A stretch of 64,000 bases of DNA, from contig JADZCV010000045.1 of NCBI GenBank assembly GCA_020851375.1, forward strand, positions 62,001-126,000. Reading direction: 5' to 3'. A program made the position numbers and the translations under genes. This document shows, piece by piece, positions 18,091 through 28,177 of this stretch (the stretch's first letter is position 1; the number at the start of each line of letters is the position of its first letter). Below the pieces are notes generated by a model. It worked only from the letters and a program-made list of their open reading frames with translations. It was not told the DNA's origin and searched no databases. This DNA is from Nitrospirota bacterium. Lineage in GTDB: Bacteria > Nitrospirota > 9FT-COMBO-42-15 > HDB-SIOI813.

Positions 18091-19386
18091 CTATTTTCCG
18101 TATACCCTGTTGAAAATATAATCTACATTCTTTAAATGGTACCCGATATCAAAGCATGATCTGACCTCAGCCTCACTCAACAACTGCATTACATCAGCAT
18201 CATCCAGAAGGAGCTTCTGAAAATCCGCACCAATGTTCCATGCATTCATGGCATTTTTCTGTACCAATCTGTATGCCTTATCTCTGTCCATCCCCTTTCT
18301 CACCAGTTCAAGAAGCACACGCTGTGAATTTATAAGTCCGTGGGTCAGATTAAGGTTCTTTATCATATTTTCAGGATACACAACCATGTCCCTTATAATA
18401 TTTATCAATCTGTTAAGCATATAGTCAATAAGAATCGTGCTGTCAGGCATTATAACCCGCTCGACAGAAGAATGACTGATGTCACGCTCATGCCATAACG
18501 GTATATTTTCGAGAGCTGCAAGGCAATTTGAACGGACAATCCTTGCGAGTCCGCTTATATTTTCACAACCCACAGGATTTCTCTTGTGAGGCATCGCGGA
18601 TGAACCTTTCTGCCCTTTGGTAAAAGGCTCCTCAACCTCCAGCACCTCTGTCCGCTGAAGGTGCCTTATCTCTGTTGCGAATTTATCAAGGCTGCCGGCT
18701 GTTATGGCAAGTGTACACATAAATTCAGCGTGTCTGTCCCTCTGCATTATCTGAGTTGATACCGGTGCAGGTTTCAATCCAAGTTTGTTGCAAACATACT
18801 CTTCCACATACGGAGGTATATTGGCAAAAGTGCCCACAGCACCTGAGATCTTGCCGTAAGAAATGCCGTCCCGGGCGTTTAACAGACGTACAATATTCCT
18901 TTTTGTCTCCTCGTACCATAATGCCATCTTGAGTCCAAACGTTACAGGCTCTGCATGTATGCCGTGAGACCGGCCCATCATCACAGTATCTTTGTACGCA
19001 TATGCCTTCTCCTTCAGAACCTCCAAAAGCCTGTTAAGATCATCAAGTATGATGTCTGAAGCATCCCTCAGCTGAAGTGCAAGCCCCGTGTCAAGGACAT
19101 CTGAAGAAGTTAATCCAAGATGTAGGTACTTGGCCTCATCACCGATGCACTCGGATACAGCAGTCAAAAAGGCTATAACATCATGTTTTACATCAAGCTC
19201 AATCTCGTTGATCCGCTCTGTATTTATAACGGCCTTCTCTTTTATCACACGGAGGGCAGATTCAGGTATCTCACCTTTTTGCGACAAAGCCTCACAGGCC
19301 AGGATTTCAATTGCAAGCCATTTTTTAAACTTGTTCTCAGGCTCCCATACCTGCTTCATCCCCGGAAGTGAATATCTTTCAATCAT
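18091..19386 (-). CDS. purB: Adenylosuccinate lyase PurB
   Basis: Cleaves SAICAR to AICAR and adenylosuccinate to AMP, releasing fumarate. The 431-residue length is normal. Seen: MIERYSLPGMKQVWEPENK at the N-terminus, the GRSHGIHAEP catalytic His region and the superfamily signature GSSAMPHKRNP with the flexible-loop Ser. The start overlaps the nusB stop by 4 nt (ATGA) and has GGAAAGG upstream. Confidence 0.96.
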   Translation of the reverse strand: MIERYSLPGMKQVWEPENKFKKWLAIEILACEALSQKGEIPESALRVIKEKAVINTERINEIELDVKHDVIAFLTAVSECIGDEAKYLHLGLTSSDVLDTGLALQLRDASDIILDDLNRLLEVLKEKAYAYKDTVMMGRSHGIHAEPVTFGLKMALWYEETKRNIVRLLNARDGISYGKISGAVGTFANIPPYVEEYVCNKLGLKPAPVSTQIMQRDRHAEFMCTLAITAGSLDKFATEIRHLQRTEVLEVEEPFTKGQKGSSAMPHKRNPVGCENISGLARIVRSNCLAALENIPLWHERDISHSSVERVIMPDSTILIDYMLNRLINIIRDMVVYPENMIKNLNLTHGLINSQRVLLELVRKGMDRDKAYRLVQKNAMNAWNIGADFQKLLLDDADVMQLLSEAEVRSCFDIGYHLKNVDYIFNRVYGK

Positions 19387-19823
19387 ATGATCCTTTCCTG
19401 TAATTTATCTGAAAGTAAATCCTGGTGATCCTTCACTATCCTGTCAAGTATCCCGTTGACGAAGGAGCCCGACTCTTCTTCACCAAATCTCTTTGCAATT
19501 TCAATAGCCTCGTTTATAGTAACTTTTACAGGTATCTCCTTAATATAGAGCAGTTCAAACACGGACATCCTCAGTATATTACGATCAACAATAGCCATCC
19601 TTTCAATGCTCCAGTTGCTGGCTGACAGCCTGATCTTTTCATCTATCAAACCGAGATTCTTTATCACGCCCTCAACTATATTATTGGCAAATTCCACAAT
19701 GTTTGCCGGCACATCTTTGTCTGCCCAAAAACCGGCCGTGAGGCCGGCAGACTGATGACTTACATCAAACTGATACAACATCTGTAATGCATATTCCCTT
19801 GATTTTCTCCGGTATCCCATCAT
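19383..19823 (-). CDS. nusB: Transcription antitermination factor NusB
   Basis: NusB binds boxA RNA together with NusE to prevent premature termination on rRNA operons. This 146-residue all-helical protein shows the family pattern: RKSREYALQMLYQFDV at the start, DRNILRMSVFELLYI, and the C-terminal INEAIEIAKRFGEEESGSFV-type helix. It follows ribH by 9 nt, a common neighbour, and overlaps purB by 4 nt. Confidence 0.95.
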   Translation of the reverse strand: MMGYRRKSREYALQMLYQFDVSHQSAGLTAGFWADKDVPANIVEFANNIVEGVIKNLGLIDEKIRLSASNWSIERMAIVDRNILRMSVFELLYIKEIPVKVTINEAIEIAKRFGEEESGSFVNGILDRIVKDHQDLLSDKLQERII

Positions 19824-19832
19824 ACGGCCTGA

Positions 19833-20303
19833 TTATTTGGAAAGCAGTTTATACAGGTTGGCCATCTCAATCGCCTGCAGTGCGGCATCCCATCCCCTGT
19901 TTCTGTTCTTTGTGCCTGCCCTCTCTATGGCCTGATCCACACTGTCAGTGGTCAGAACACCATAAATAACGGGAATCCCGCTGTCCAGGGCAATACCCGC
20001 TATGCCCTTCGTCACTTCTGCAGAGATATACTCGAAGTGAGGCGTTGCACCCCGTATAACTGCGCCAAGACAGACAATGGCATTGTACTTGTCAGACGCA
20101 GCCATTTTCTTTGCAACCATGGGGATCTCAAAAGACCCTGGCACCCTGACGACTGTGATGTTATTGTCCTCCACATTACACTGTTTGAAGGCATCCATGG
20201 CTCCTGTCAGCAGCCTGCTCGTTATAAAATCATTAAACCTGCTCACAACAACTCCAAACTTTAAACCCTTCCCGGCTATTGCACCCTCAATTGGTTCAGG
20301 CAT
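19833..20303 (-). CDS. ribH: 6,7-dimethyl-8-ribityllumazine synthase RibH
   Basis: Condenses the ribityl-diaminouracil with the butanone phosphate made by RibBA to give lumazine, the penultimate riboflavin step. Seen: [30 protein letters not shown] and [15 protein letters not shown], with the catalytic His in the last. I start at ATG 20303, preceded by GGAGG with 5 nt spacing; an in-frame GTG two codons upstream is less likely. It follows ribBA by 17 nt. Confidence 0.96.
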   Translation of the reverse strand: MPEPIEGAIAGKGLKFGVVVSRFNDFITSRLLTGAMDAFKQCNVEDNNITVVRVPGSFEIPMVAKKMAASDKYNAIVCLGAVIRGATPHFEYISAEVTKGIAGIALDSGIPVIYGVLTTDSVDQAIERAGTKNRNRGWDAALQAIEMANLYKLLSK

Positions 20304-20320
20304 AAACACCTCCTATAAAT

Positions 20321-21520
20321 TTATATTTTACTTAGCATGTGTCCCAGTTTTCTCTTCTTAGCCGTCAGGTAATCAATGTTTTCTTTGTGTGGAACAACCT
20401 CTATTGGAACGCGCTCTGCCACATCCAGTCCGAACCCTTCCAGACCCACAATTTTTCTTGGGTTGTTTGTCATCAGCCTTAAGTGTCTTACATTCAGGTC
20501 AACCAGTATCTGAGCGCCTACGCCATATTCCCGCAGAACAGGCCTGTTCCCCCCGATAACGCACTCCTTTGCACCCTCCTCTTCATTATCCTGCATCTTA
20601 TATAATGATATCTTGCCTATCAGTGTTTCCCTCAGGTCATGATTAATATACAGGAGTATGCCGGCCCCTTCCTTCTCAATTATCTCCATAGCCTTATGGA
20701 GCTGTTCACCGCAGTCACATCTCCGGGACATGAAGATATCCCCTGTAATGCAGGCAGAGTGGACACGAACAAGGACATTCTTAAGGCTGCTGACATCCCC
20801 TTTAATCAGGGCAAGGTGTACATTATGGTCAAGCTCATCTTCATACACTATAACCTTGAAATCGCCGAATTCCGTCGGCAGTCTCGAATCAGTCACTCTC
20901 CGTATGAATGACTCCTTCTGCAGCCTGTACTCTATCAGGTCCTTCACTGTTACAATCCTGAGATGGTATTCTCCTGCAAACCTGATCAGGTCCGGAAGCC
21001 TCGACATAGTCCCATCTTCATTCATAATCTCGCAAATAACACCGGATGGGTTCAGCCCTGCAAGCGACGAAAGGTCAACTGACCCTTCGGTCTGCCCTGC
21101 CCTTTTAAGGACGCCCCCCTTTTGAGCCCTGATGGGGAATATATGCCCGGGCCTGGCCAGATCAGCCGGCCTCGTCTCAGGGTCTATTGTCTTTAGTATT
21201 GTTAAAGCCCTGTCGTGCGCCGATATGCCGGTTGTAATCCCATGCCTCGCATCTATTGAAACTGTGAAGGCTGTGCCAAAAGGGGCTGTGTTGTCCGTTG
21301 TCATAGGCAGAAGTGAAAGTTCCTCGACACGTTCAGCTGTCAGTGTCAGGCATATCAGCCCCCTGCCGAATTTTGCCATGAAATTAATCGCCTCAGGTGT
21401 CACCTTTTCAGCTGCCATGACAAGGTCGCCTTCATTTTCACGGTCCTCATCATCCACCAGAATGACCATCCTGCCCTGCCTTATATCTTCGATAGCCTCT
21501 TCAATGGAATTAAGCCCCAT
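20321..21520 (-). CDS. ribBA: Bifunctional DHBP synthase / GTP cyclohydrolase II RibBA
   Basis: The N-terminal half (about 1-200) is 3,4-dihydroxy-2-butanone-4-phosphate synthase with [16 protein letters not shown]; the C-terminal half (about 205-399) is GTP cyclohydrolase II with the zinc-binding Cys set in [19 protein letters not shown]. It supplies both precursors for ribH just downstream and consumes GTP. The start overlaps the cysE end by 11 nt. No FMN riboswitch was seen upstream, which would be inside cysE. Confidence 0.96.
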   Translation of the reverse strand: MGLNSIEEAIEDIRQGRMVILVDDEDRENEGDLVMAAEKVTPEAINFMAKFGRGLICLTLTAERVEELSLLPMTTDNTAPFGTAFTVSIDARHGITTGISAHDRALTILKTIDPETRPADLARPGHIFPIRAQKGGVLKRAGQTEGSVDLSSLAGLNPSGVICEIMNEDGTMSRLPDLIRFAGEYHLRIVTVKDLIEYRLQKESFIRRVTDSRLPTEFGDFKVIVYEDELDHNVHLALIKGDVSSLKNVLVRVHSACITGDIFMSRRCDCGEQLHKAMEIIEKEGAGILLYINHDLRETLIGKISLYKMQDNEEEGAKECVIGGNRPVLREYGVGAQILVDLNVRHLRLMTNNPRKIVGLEGFGLDVAERVPIEVVPHKENIDYLTAKKRKLGHMLSKI

Positions 21521-22154
21521 TTTTCCTTCTCCTTACCTGCTCCTTAATATCCTCCAACTCCCTCTCGATCCTTTCAATCCTGTCCGCTATAGGATCAGGA
21601 AGGTGGACATGATCCATCATCGCTTCCGTCTTCCGTCTTCCACCCTGTTTCACAACACGGCCGGGAACTCCTACCACTGTGGAATCCGCTGGAACAGACT
21701 CAAGAACTACAGAATTGGCCCCCACCTTCACATTGTCACCAATTACTATATTTCCAAGCACCTTGGCGCCTACTCCCACTACGATGTTATTACCAAGCGT
21801 GGGATGTCTTTTTCCCTTCTCCTTGCCGGTTCCCCCTAATGTCACACCCTGAAAAAGGGTAACATGATTGCCGATTACCGTGGTCTCGCCTATTACAACA
21901 CCCATTCCATGATCTATAAAAAAAGACGAACCAATCTTTGCCCCGGGATGTATTTCAATGCCTGTCAGAAATCTGCTCAGGTGTGATATTATCCTCGGCA
22001 GGAGCGGTATATCCCGTCTCCATAACCAGTGAGCCATCCTGTGAAACACGACTGCATGAAAACCGGGATATGTGAGTACAACCTCCATCTTCCCGGACGC
22101 AGCAGGATCTCTCTCGAAAACTGCATATAAATCCTTCCTTATATTGTCAAACAT
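21510..22154 (-). CDS. cysE: Serine O-acetyltransferase CysE
   Basis: Acetylates serine with acetyl-CoA for cysteine synthesis. A left-handed beta-helix of hexapeptide repeats is clear: [19 protein letters not shown], then [20 protein letters not shown] and GANSVVL. I start at ATG 22154 ([18 protein letters not shown] follows), overlapping ispF by 8 nt. The frame stays open to a GTG at 22193, which lies deeper in ispF but has AGGAAAGG before it. The C-terminal tail after the repeats is helical and charged. Confidence 0.92.
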   Translation of the reverse strand: MFDNIRKDLYAVFERDPAASGKMEVVLTYPGFHAVVFHRMAHWLWRRDIPLLPRIISHLSRFLTGIEIHPGAKIGSSFFIDHGMGVVIGETTVIGNHVTLFQGVTLGGTGKEKGKRHPTLGNNIVVGVGAKVLGNIVIGDNVKVGANSVVLESVPADSTVVGVPGRVVKQGGRRKTEAMMDHVHLPDPIADRIERIERELEDIKEQVRRRKNGA

Positions 22155-22620
22155 AGGATAGAAGACAAACTGCGTATGCAGATATCCCTTCACCCTTTCC
22201 TAATGCCCCAATACCTTCACTGGTCGTTGCCTTTACATTTACCTGCTTCACATCAATCTCCAGGGCAACTGCTATATTGCTTATCATTGAATCCCTGTAC
22301 GGAAGGATCCTGGGGGCCTCAGCAATGACAACAGAGTCCAGATTCGAGATCCTGAAACCTTTTTGTTTAATTATGTCCCTCGTCCTCTTTAACAATTCAA
22401 TACTTGAAATGCCTTTTAAGGACGCATCCGTATTGGGGAAATGCATGCCGATGTCTCCTTCGCCGGCTGCGCCAAGCATAGCGTCACAGATTGCGTGAAG
22501 CAATACATCTGCATCTGAATGCCCTGACAATTTTCTGTGAAAGGGGATGCAGACATTGCCCAGTATAACTGAATTGCCCTCTTCGAATCTGTGGATATCA
22601 AACCCAATGCCTGCCCTCAT
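22147..22620 (-). CDS. ispF: 2-C-methyl-D-erythritol 2,4-cyclodiphosphate synthase IspF
   Basis: Cyclises the CDP-methylerythritol phosphate in the MEP isoprenoid pathway. The 157-residue protein has the metal-binding GFDIHRF (Asp8, His10), [13 protein letters not shown] (second His) and the [11 protein letters not shown] segment. It overlaps ispD by 4 nt and cysE by 8 nt. ispD-ispF pairing is widespread. Confidence 0.96.
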   Translation of the reverse strand: MRAGIGFDIHRFEEGNSVILGNVCIPFHRKLSGHSDADVLLHAICDAMLGAAGEGDIGMHFPNTDASLKGISSIELLKRTRDIIKQKGFRISNLDSVVIAEAPRILPYRDSMISNIAVALEIDVKQVNVKATTSEGIGALGKGEGISAYAVCLLSYV

Positions 22621-23321
22621 TTTATGCTCTTTTTCTTCTGAATCATCAATATAACTTCAGCAAACAGAAGGTCTTCCTTTGTAGTAATCTTTATATTTTC
22701 AGGGGTTCCTTCCATTATCTTAACCCTATAGCCAAGCCTTTCCACCAGTGATGACTCGTCCGTACCTGAGAATTTATCATTATATGCCCTTAAATATGCC
22801 TCTTCCAAAATCCGTCTCTTGAATACCTGCGGTGTCTGTGCATTCCAGAGTGTGGAGCGGTCTGGTGTTGATCTGATGATACCATCCTCTCCGACATCTT
22901 TAATCGTATCCCTGACCGGGACTGCTGTCACAACACCGTCAGCAAACATTGCAAGTTTTACAGCTTCACTTAAGGTCCCTGGAGAAACAAACGGCCTCAC
23001 GCCGTCATGCACAACCACGATATCCGTGTCTTCATCAAGCTCCTTAATGCCGCTATAAACCGAGTCCTGCCGCCTGTCCCCGCCAATCACAATCTTTAAG
23101 ACCTTCTTATAGCCATACTTCTCAACAACCTCTTTGAGGCAATAGTCTTCTTCCCCGGACCTCGAGATTACAAGAACCTGATGTACCTCGGGGCATTTTT
23201 CAAAGACATCCAGCGTATGTGCCAGTACCGGTTTGTTTTCGATACGGATAAAATGCTTGGGAACAGTATGGACCATCCGCTTACCTTTTCCCGCTGCTGG
23301 TATTATGGCCGTTACCTTCAT
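22617..23321 (-). CDS. ispD: 2-C-methyl-D-erythritol 4-phosphate cytidylyltransferase IspD
   Basis: Transfers CMP to methylerythritol phosphate in the MEP pathway. Seen: the CTP-binding IIPAAGKGKRM, VVHDGVRPFVS and TPQVFKRRILEEAY. 234 residues. The Shine-Dalgarno and the first codons lie at the edge of the repeat at 23317-23515, and closely match the leader and first codons of flgM (AATAGGAGCATTTT then ATGAA). Confidence 0.96.
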   Translation of the reverse strand: MKVTAIIPAAGKGKRMVHTVPKHFIRIENKPVLAHTLDVFEKCPEVHQVLVISRSGEEDYCLKEVVEKYGYKKVLKIVIGGDRRQDSVYSGIKELDEDTDIVVVHDGVRPFVSPGTLSEAVKLAMFADGVVTAVPVRDTIKDVGEDGIIRSTPDRSTLWNAQTPQVFKRRILEEAYLRAYNDKFSGTDESSLVERLGYRVKIMEGTPENIKITTKEDLLFAEVILMIQKKKSIK

Positions 23322-23515
23322 CTGAAAATGCTCCTATTCACCTGTCATTCCCACGGAACCTGTCCCCGCAGGATTTAAGCGGGGAGTGGCAATCCAGAAC
23401 CAGGCCCCGGTCTGGATTCCCGCTTACGCGGGAATGACGTTTTCATGAACCCTGGTGAGCCTGAGCTGTTAGCGTGCCGAACAGCCGACGGGCTCATGAC
23501 GGTTCATCTGAAAAT
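23317..23515. repeat. Palindromic GTCATTCCC intergenic element (fullest copy)
   Basis: A 199-bp stretch between degQ and ispD. Its core (23344-23439) is bounded by GTCATTCCC and GGGAATGAC inverted ends and contains smaller hairpins (CCCCGC/GCGGGG, AATCCAGA/TCTGGATT and CCCGC/GCGGG). A 13-bp direct repeat, TTCATCTGAAAAT, flanks the whole at 23317-23329 and 23503-23515. A near-identical core with similar ends sits before flgM (48086-48182). It looks like a small non-autonomous mobile element or REP-type sequence; no coding is present. Confidence 0.8.
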
Positions 23516-23546
23516 CCCTGTCATTTTTTGCTGTTAAGTCCCTCTG

Positions 23547-25046
23547 TTACTGTGACAGTGTAATATAAATCGTCATTCCGTCACGATATACAAGCATTAA
23601 GACGCTATCGCCTTTTTTTACTTCCTCTGCCGCTTTGCTAAAATCTTTCACCGTCCTTACATCCTTCCTGTTTATCTGCAGGATGACATCACCCGGCTTG
23701 AGTCCGTACCCCTGGGCAGGAGAATCCGCAGCAACACCTGAGACAACAACACCTTTAATCTTGTCAGGGATATCGAGCCTCTCCCTCAATTCAGTTGTAA
23801 GGCCCTGAACTGTTACCCCCTGGAAGATCCCTTCCGGACTGCCTTCCCCGCTCTCTCCTTTGGCCAGATCAGCAGGCAGTTCTCCGATAACAACTTTCAG
23901 CAATTCGGTACGTCCGTCGCGAATGACCCTGACATCAATCGTTTTTCCAACAGGTGTCTGTGCAACCATATTTCTAAGATGAGAATTATTTTCCACTTCC
24001 TTGCCATTATATTGCAATATTACATCCCCCCGCTGAAGCCCTGCCTTGTCAGCCGGACTTCCATCCATTACATCACTGATTAGGGCGCCTGTGTTGTTAC
24101 TCAGTTTAAACTGTTTTGCAAGCTCCGGCGTAATGTCCTGTATATAGACACCAAGCCAGCCTCTTGTAACTTTCCCTTCTTTTACCAGACTATCCATAAC
24201 AGATTTTGCCATATTGCTTGGCACAGCGAAGCCGATACCCATGTAACCACCGCTTCTTGTAAATATAGCTGTATTTATTCCTATCAGCTCACCCCTTATG
24301 TTTACGAGCGCCCCGCCCGAATTGCCCGGATTAATGGCAGCATCTGTCTGAATAAAATCCTCATAGTCAGCAATGCCTACATTAGCCCTCCCCTTGGCGC
24401 TTATGATGCCGCTTGTAACTGTCTGATTCAACCCAAACGGGCTGCCTATCGCAAGTACGAACTCCCCAACCTCTATCTGATCAGAATCCCCCCACACAAT
24501 AGCCGGAAGTTCGCTGGCCTTTATCTTGATAATCGCCAGATCAGTCTTTGGATCAGCCCCGACAATCTTGCCTGCATACTCCTTCCTGTCTGACAACACC
24601 ACCTTTATCTCATCAGCGCCTTCAACCACATGATTATTTGTTACTATATATCCGTCATCTGTAACAATAACGCCTGAACCAAGACTCTGCTCTTTGTATT
24701 TCCTGGGCGTATCATGTTCCCTTAAAAATTCGTCACCAAAGAAGCGTCTGAAAAAGGGGTCCTGGAAAAAGGGAGATACAGGCCCCCTTTCCATGCCTCT
24801 TAAAGACTTTGTTGTTGAAATGTTTACAACTGCAGGAGTTACCCGTTTAGAAATCTCGACAAAGGCCCTTTCAGTCTCAGCAAGCTGCTGAGTTATTTTA
24901 GGCGGAATTGGCTGAACTTTGGCCTGACCGATTGGAATCCATCCGAGATTTGAAGAAACAATGACTCCCGCAATTACGCCAATTGAAATAAGTATGGTAG
25001 CGATAACTACATTCTTCTTATCGAACTTTTTTATAAACCCATCCAT
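23547..25046 (-). CDS. Periplasmic Do/DegQ-type serine protease (HtrA)
   Basis: About 499 residues: an N-terminal signal anchor (about 10-35), a trypsin-like domain with the His (TNNHVVEGADE), Asp (PKTDLAIIKI) and Ser (GNSGGALVN) triad, then two PDZ domains. This is the classic Do-type protease and chaperone of the periplasm. I start at ATG 25046, 6 nt after GGAGG; the GTG at 25052 directly abuts it. A consensus-like promoter lies at 25082-25111. Confidence 0.95.
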   Translation of the reverse strand: MDGFIKKFDKKNVVIATILISIGVIAGVIVSSNLGWIPIGQAKVQPIPPKITQQLAETERAFVEISKRVTPAVVNISTTKSLRGMERGPVSPFFQDPFFRRFFGDEFLREHDTPRKYKEQSLGSGVIVTDDGYIVTNNHVVEGADEIKVVLSDRKEYAGKIVGADPKTDLAIIKIKASELPAIVWGDSDQIEVGEFVLAIGSPFGLNQTVTSGIISAKGRANVGIADYEDFIQTDAAINPGNSGGALVNIRGELIGINTAIFTRSGGYMGIGFAVPSNMAKSVMDSLVKEGKVTRGWLGVYIQDITPELAKQFKLSNNTGALISDVMDGSPADKAGLQRGDVILQYNGKEVENNSHLRNMVAQTPVGKTIDVRVIRDGRTELLKVVIGELPADLAKGESGEGSPEGIFQGVTVQGLTTELRERLDIPDKIKGVVVSGVAADSPAQGYGLKPGDVILQINRKDVRTVKDFSKAAEEVKKGDSVLMLVYRDGMTIYITLSQ

Positions 25047-25081
25047 AGACACCCTCCTCAGAATTTAATGACTTAGTTTAC

Positions 25082-25111
25082 ATTATATTATTATTCAGAT
25101 TAAATTGTAAA
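25082..25111 (-). promoter_or_regulatory. Sigma-70-type promoter for the Do-type protease gene
   Basis: On the minus strand TTTACA (25111-25106) and a perfect TATAAT (25087-25082) are 18 nt apart in an AT-rich stretch. The start point near 25075 would give a leader of about 30 nt with GAGGAGG before the ATG. It stands back to back with the bioA gene. Confidence 0.6.
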
Positions 25112-25161
25112 GACGACTTCAGATATTGACATTGCAGTTGTTTTTAGGATAGTTTTCATTC

Positions 25162-26535
25162 ATGGACAATAAAGTTTCATCACTGGAAGATAAGGACAAG
25201 AGATACATATGGCACCCCTTTACCCAGATGAAAGAATGGCTGGCCGATACCCCCCTGATTATAGAAAAGGGGAATGCATCATATATATACGATACTAAAG
25301 GCAGAAAATATATAGACGGTGTTTCTTCCATATGGGTTAATGTTCATGGTCACAGAAAGAAGGAAATTGACAGGGCTATTGAAGGACAACTAAAAAAAAT
25401 CGCTCACACCACCCTGCTCGGCCTTTCAAACATACCATCCATTCAACTGGCTGAAAAACTGATCAACCTTGCGCACGATTCAGGACTGCATTGCATGTCA
25501 AAGGTGTTTTATTCAGATAACGGGTCAACAGCAGTTGAAGTGGGCCTGAAAATGGCATTCCACTACTGGCAGATCAGGGGGGGGAGACATAAGAAGAAGA
25601 CAAAGTTTATTGCCCTGGAAAATGCATATCATGGAGATACTATAGGGTCAGTAAGCCTCGGGGGGATAGACCTTTTTCACAAGATATACAAACCCATCTT
25701 ATTTGAAACCATCAGGATCCCGTCACCTGACTGCTACAGATGTCCCATGGGGAAGGTCTACCCTGATTGCAGTCTTGCCTGTGCCTCAGAGGCTGATAAG
25801 GTGTTAAGGAAACACCATAGTGAGACAGCCGCCATTATTGTTGAGCCGGTTGTCCAGGCTGCTGCAGGCCTGATCGTAGCGCCGCCAGGTTATCTGGGAA
25901 GGATATACTCAATTTGCAGAAAATACGATATCCTGTTTATTGCAGATGAGGTTGCTACAGGTTTTGGGCGGACCGGCCGGATGTTCGCATGCGAACATGA
26001 CGGGATTGATCCTGATATAATGGCAGTAGCCAAGGGGATTACCGGCGGGTATCTGCCGCTTGCCGCCACACTTGTAACCGAAGACTTACACAGTGCATTC
26101 CTTGGAGAGTACAAAGAGTTCAAGTCTTTCTTTCATGGCCATAGTTACACCGGAAACCCTCTGGGATGCGCGGCAGCCATAGCCAATATTGATTTATTTG
26201 AAAGGGATAAAGTCCTTGAGCATGTCAGAGAAAAGGGCATCCTCCTTGAGAAACTGCTTTCCCCATTGAAGGACCACCCTCATGTCGGAGATATAAGACA
26301 AAAGGGGCTGATGGCGGGGATTGAGCTTGTACAGGATAAACGTGCAAAAACACCATTCCCGCTGGAGGATAAAATGGGGTTCCGTGTCTGTCTCAGGGCA
26401 AGGGAAATGGGACTGATGCTGAGACCGATCGGTAATGTAATTATATTAATGCCGCCCCTCAGCATATCGTCAAATACCATAAGAAAGATGACATCCATAA
26501 TTTCTGCAGCAATTGAGTCCACCCTACCGGCATAA
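25162..26535 (+). CDS. bioA: Adenosylmethionine-8-amino-7-oxononanoate aminotransferase BioA
   Basis: A PLP-dependent class III aminotransferase of the biotin pathway, converting KAPA to DAPA with SAM as amino donor. The N-terminal WHPFTQMKEW is characteristic of BioA, the PLP Lys is in VAKGITGG, and GHSYTGNPLGCAAA is present; 457 residues. No other biotin genes are in the window. Upstream, TTGACA at 25126-25131 followed after 17 nt by ATAGTT could be a promoter, but its start point would fall on the ATG, so I do not list it separately. Confidence 0.94.
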   Translation: MDNKVSSLEDKDKRYIWHPFTQMKEWLADTPLIIEKGNASYIYDTKGRKYIDGVSSIWVNVHGHRKKEIDRAIEGQLKKIAHTTLLGLSNIPSIQLAEKLINLAHDSGLHCMSKVFYSDNGSTAVEVGLKMAFHYWQIRGGRHKKKTKFIALENAYHGDTIGSVSLGGIDLFHKIYKPILFETIRIPSPDCYRCPMGKVYPDCSLACASEADKVLRKHHSETAAIIVEPVVQAAAGLIVAPPGYLGRIYSICRKYDILFIADEVATGFGRTGRMFACEHDGIDPDIMAVAKGITGGYLPLAATLVTEDLHSAFLGEYKEFKSFFHGHSYTGNPLGCAAAIANIDLFERDKVLEHVREKGILLEKLLSPLKDHPHVGDIRQKGLMAGIELVQDKRAKTPFPLEDKMGFRVCLRAREMGLMLRPIGNVIILMPPLSISSNTIRKMTSIISAAIESTLPA

Positions 26536-26614
26536 GGCCACATAATTTTTTTCTTGATATCATTATGGCTAATATGTTATCAATACTGATTGTTAATTTT
26601 AGAGGAGGGATTCA

Positions 26615-26986
26615 TTGACAAGGACAATACAGTACTATATTGACAGGCATGCAAAAAAGACCTTAAAACAGATAAACAGCAAGCTCAGACGGTTTGTGTT
26701 ATGCAACTTTAACCAGAAATACATAGAAGAAAAGCAGAAGGCGCGATATGGAGACTGCTTTCAGTGCGGCAAGTGCTGCAGTCTGATACTCAAGTGTCCA
26801 TTCCTTGAAGGAACTGACGGAAATACGAGGTGTGCAATATATAATACAGGCAGGCCAAAGCAGTGTGAGGCCTTTCCTATTGATCACAAGGACTTGCATG
26901 ACGTTGATTTCCTGTGCGGATATTTTTTCAGTGAGGAGTTGAAAAACAGGTCCGAATCCAAAATTCATATGGAACTAAATTACTGA
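26615..26986 (+). CDS. YkgJ-type Cys-cluster protein
   Basis: A 123-residue protein of the zinc- or iron-chelating CxCC family. The pattern CFQCGKCC near residue 50, then KCPFLE, RCAIY and QCEAFP gives the typical eight-Cys cluster. The family's role is unsettled. The start is TTG at 26615 with a strong AGAGGAGGG 5-6 nt before it. It lies 79 nt after bioA and ends one base before the end of the convergent nicotinate phosphoribosyltransferase gene. Confidence 0.85.
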   Translation: MTRTIQYYIDRHAKKTLKQINSKLRRFVLCNFNQKYIEEKQKARYGDCFQCGKCCSLILKCPFLEGTDGNTRCAIYNTGRPKQCEAFPIDHKDLHDVDFLCGYFFSEELKNRSESKIHMELNY

Positions 26987-28177
26987 TTATAACCGGAACC
27001 GGTCATTTTGAATCTGTTTCAGGACATAATCCCTTATCTCACCTGCCGAAGGTCTTTCTCCTATAATCTTTCCCCCCTCCACATGAGAAAGCAGTATGTC
27101 CCTTAACAGTCCGCCACAGGAACAATCATGGCCTTGTGAATCTTCTCCCGGGATTGCAGTCAATGGTATCATTATCGAATTATAACAAAGGTCACATCTG
27201 AGAACCCTCTTTGAGCCAGACATCTTACCCCTTTTTGCAACGGGTTTCCGGTCTACCTCAACGATATCCATTGCAAAATCCACGACATCTGCATCGCTTA
27301 TGGCAGTCCCTACCCCATATGCATCAACAACGGGATTGAGCTCTGCTATCGTATCTTCATCGAGGCCGCCGCTCGCGAACAACTTCACGTGTTTAAAGCC
27401 TCTCAGATCCAGCTCCCACCGGACTTCCTGGAGAATCCTGAAAAAGTTTCCCCTCCTGCTTCCAGGTGTATCGAGTCTCACCCCATACAGGTCCCTGCCC
27501 ATGGCCTCTGCAACTGCAATCGTCTCAAACTTTTCATCTCCAAAGGTATCAACCAGTGCTACCCTGTTTACTGCAGGGTCAATAACTTCATGAAATGCCC
27601 TGGTAGCATCAACTGAATTCCCCATGAGTATAATAAGTGCATGCGGCATAGTGCCGACTGGATCTGCCCCTATCAATTCCCCGCTCACCAGGACCGACAC
27701 GCCGTCACAGCCCCCTATATAAGCGTTCCTCTCAATCATAGGGGCTATCGCAGGGTGCATCCTCCTTGCCCCAAAGCTTATTATACGCCTGTCTCCTGCC
27801 GCCTTCCTGCATCTGGCTGCCTTTGTCGCAATACCCGATGCCTGACACAAGAAACCAAGCACTGCTGTCTCATACACACCGAAATCAGTATACATGCCCT
27901 CTATCTCGAGGACAGGCTGATATGGGTGGAAGACCGTTCCTTCCGGCATTGCACGCACATTAATCTTCATACCCTCAAACAGGCGCGAACATTCCTCGAG
28001 TCCGGCAAATACACCCCACTCACTGCCACTCGGAAGTCCCTTGGCTATGAATTCCGCCTTGACCCATTTATCTATGCCCCTGGCCTTGAGTATCTTCATA
28101 GTACGATCAAAATAAACATCTGTCACTCTTCCGGCCTTTATATCATCAAAATCTGCTGTAAACATCCTGCGATCCAT
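26987..28177 (-). CDS. pncB: Nicotinate phosphoribosyltransferase (archaeal-type)
   Basis: Makes nicotinate mononucleotide from nicotinate and PRPP in NAD salvage. The 396-residue protein has the TIM-barrel-like core with SFGARRMHP, VDTFGDEK, VRLDTPGSRRGNF and the phosphate-binding FASGGLDE. The C-terminal cysteines in LRCDLCYN and HDCSCGG suggest the zinc-ribbon seen in Thermoplasma-type enzymes. It directly follows a nicotinamidase gene (end to start adjacent), completing nicotinamide to NaMN. Convergent with the YkgJ-type gene with no spacer. Confidence 0.9.
   Translation of the reverse strand: MDRRMFTADFDDIKAGRVTDVYFDRTMKILKARGIDKWVKAEFIAKGLPSGSEWGVFAGLEECSRLFEGMKINVRAMPEGTVFHPYQPVLEIEGMYTDFGVYETAVLGFLCQASGIATKAARCRKAAGDRRIISFGARRMHPAIAPMIERNAYIGGCDGVSVLVSGELIGADPVGTMPHALIILMGNSVDATRAFHEVIDPAVNRVALVDTFGDEKFETIAVAEAMGRDLYGVRLDTPGSRRGNFFRILQEVRWELDLRGFKHVKLFASGGLDEDTIAELNPVVDAYGVGTAISDADVVDFAMDIVEVDRKPVAKRGKMSGSKRVLRCDLCYNSIMIPLTAIPGEDSQGHDCSCGGLLRDILLSHVEGGKIIGERPSAGEIRDYVLKQIQNDRFRL

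Noticed and set aside
20658-21125. Long plus-strand ORF opposite ribBA
   Set aside because: A shadow of the well-identified ribBA gene; composition is that of antisense.
20280-22200. FMN riboswitch for ribBA-ribH
   Set aside because: The ribBA start overlaps cysE and no RFN-like conserved segments were seen upstream, so a riboswitch leader has no room.
23344-23439. Possible CRISPR repeat or intrinsic terminator
   Set aside because: The two copies of this sequence are about 24.7 kb apart, not in an array. The hairpins lack a following U-run, so a mobile intergenic repeat is the better reading.
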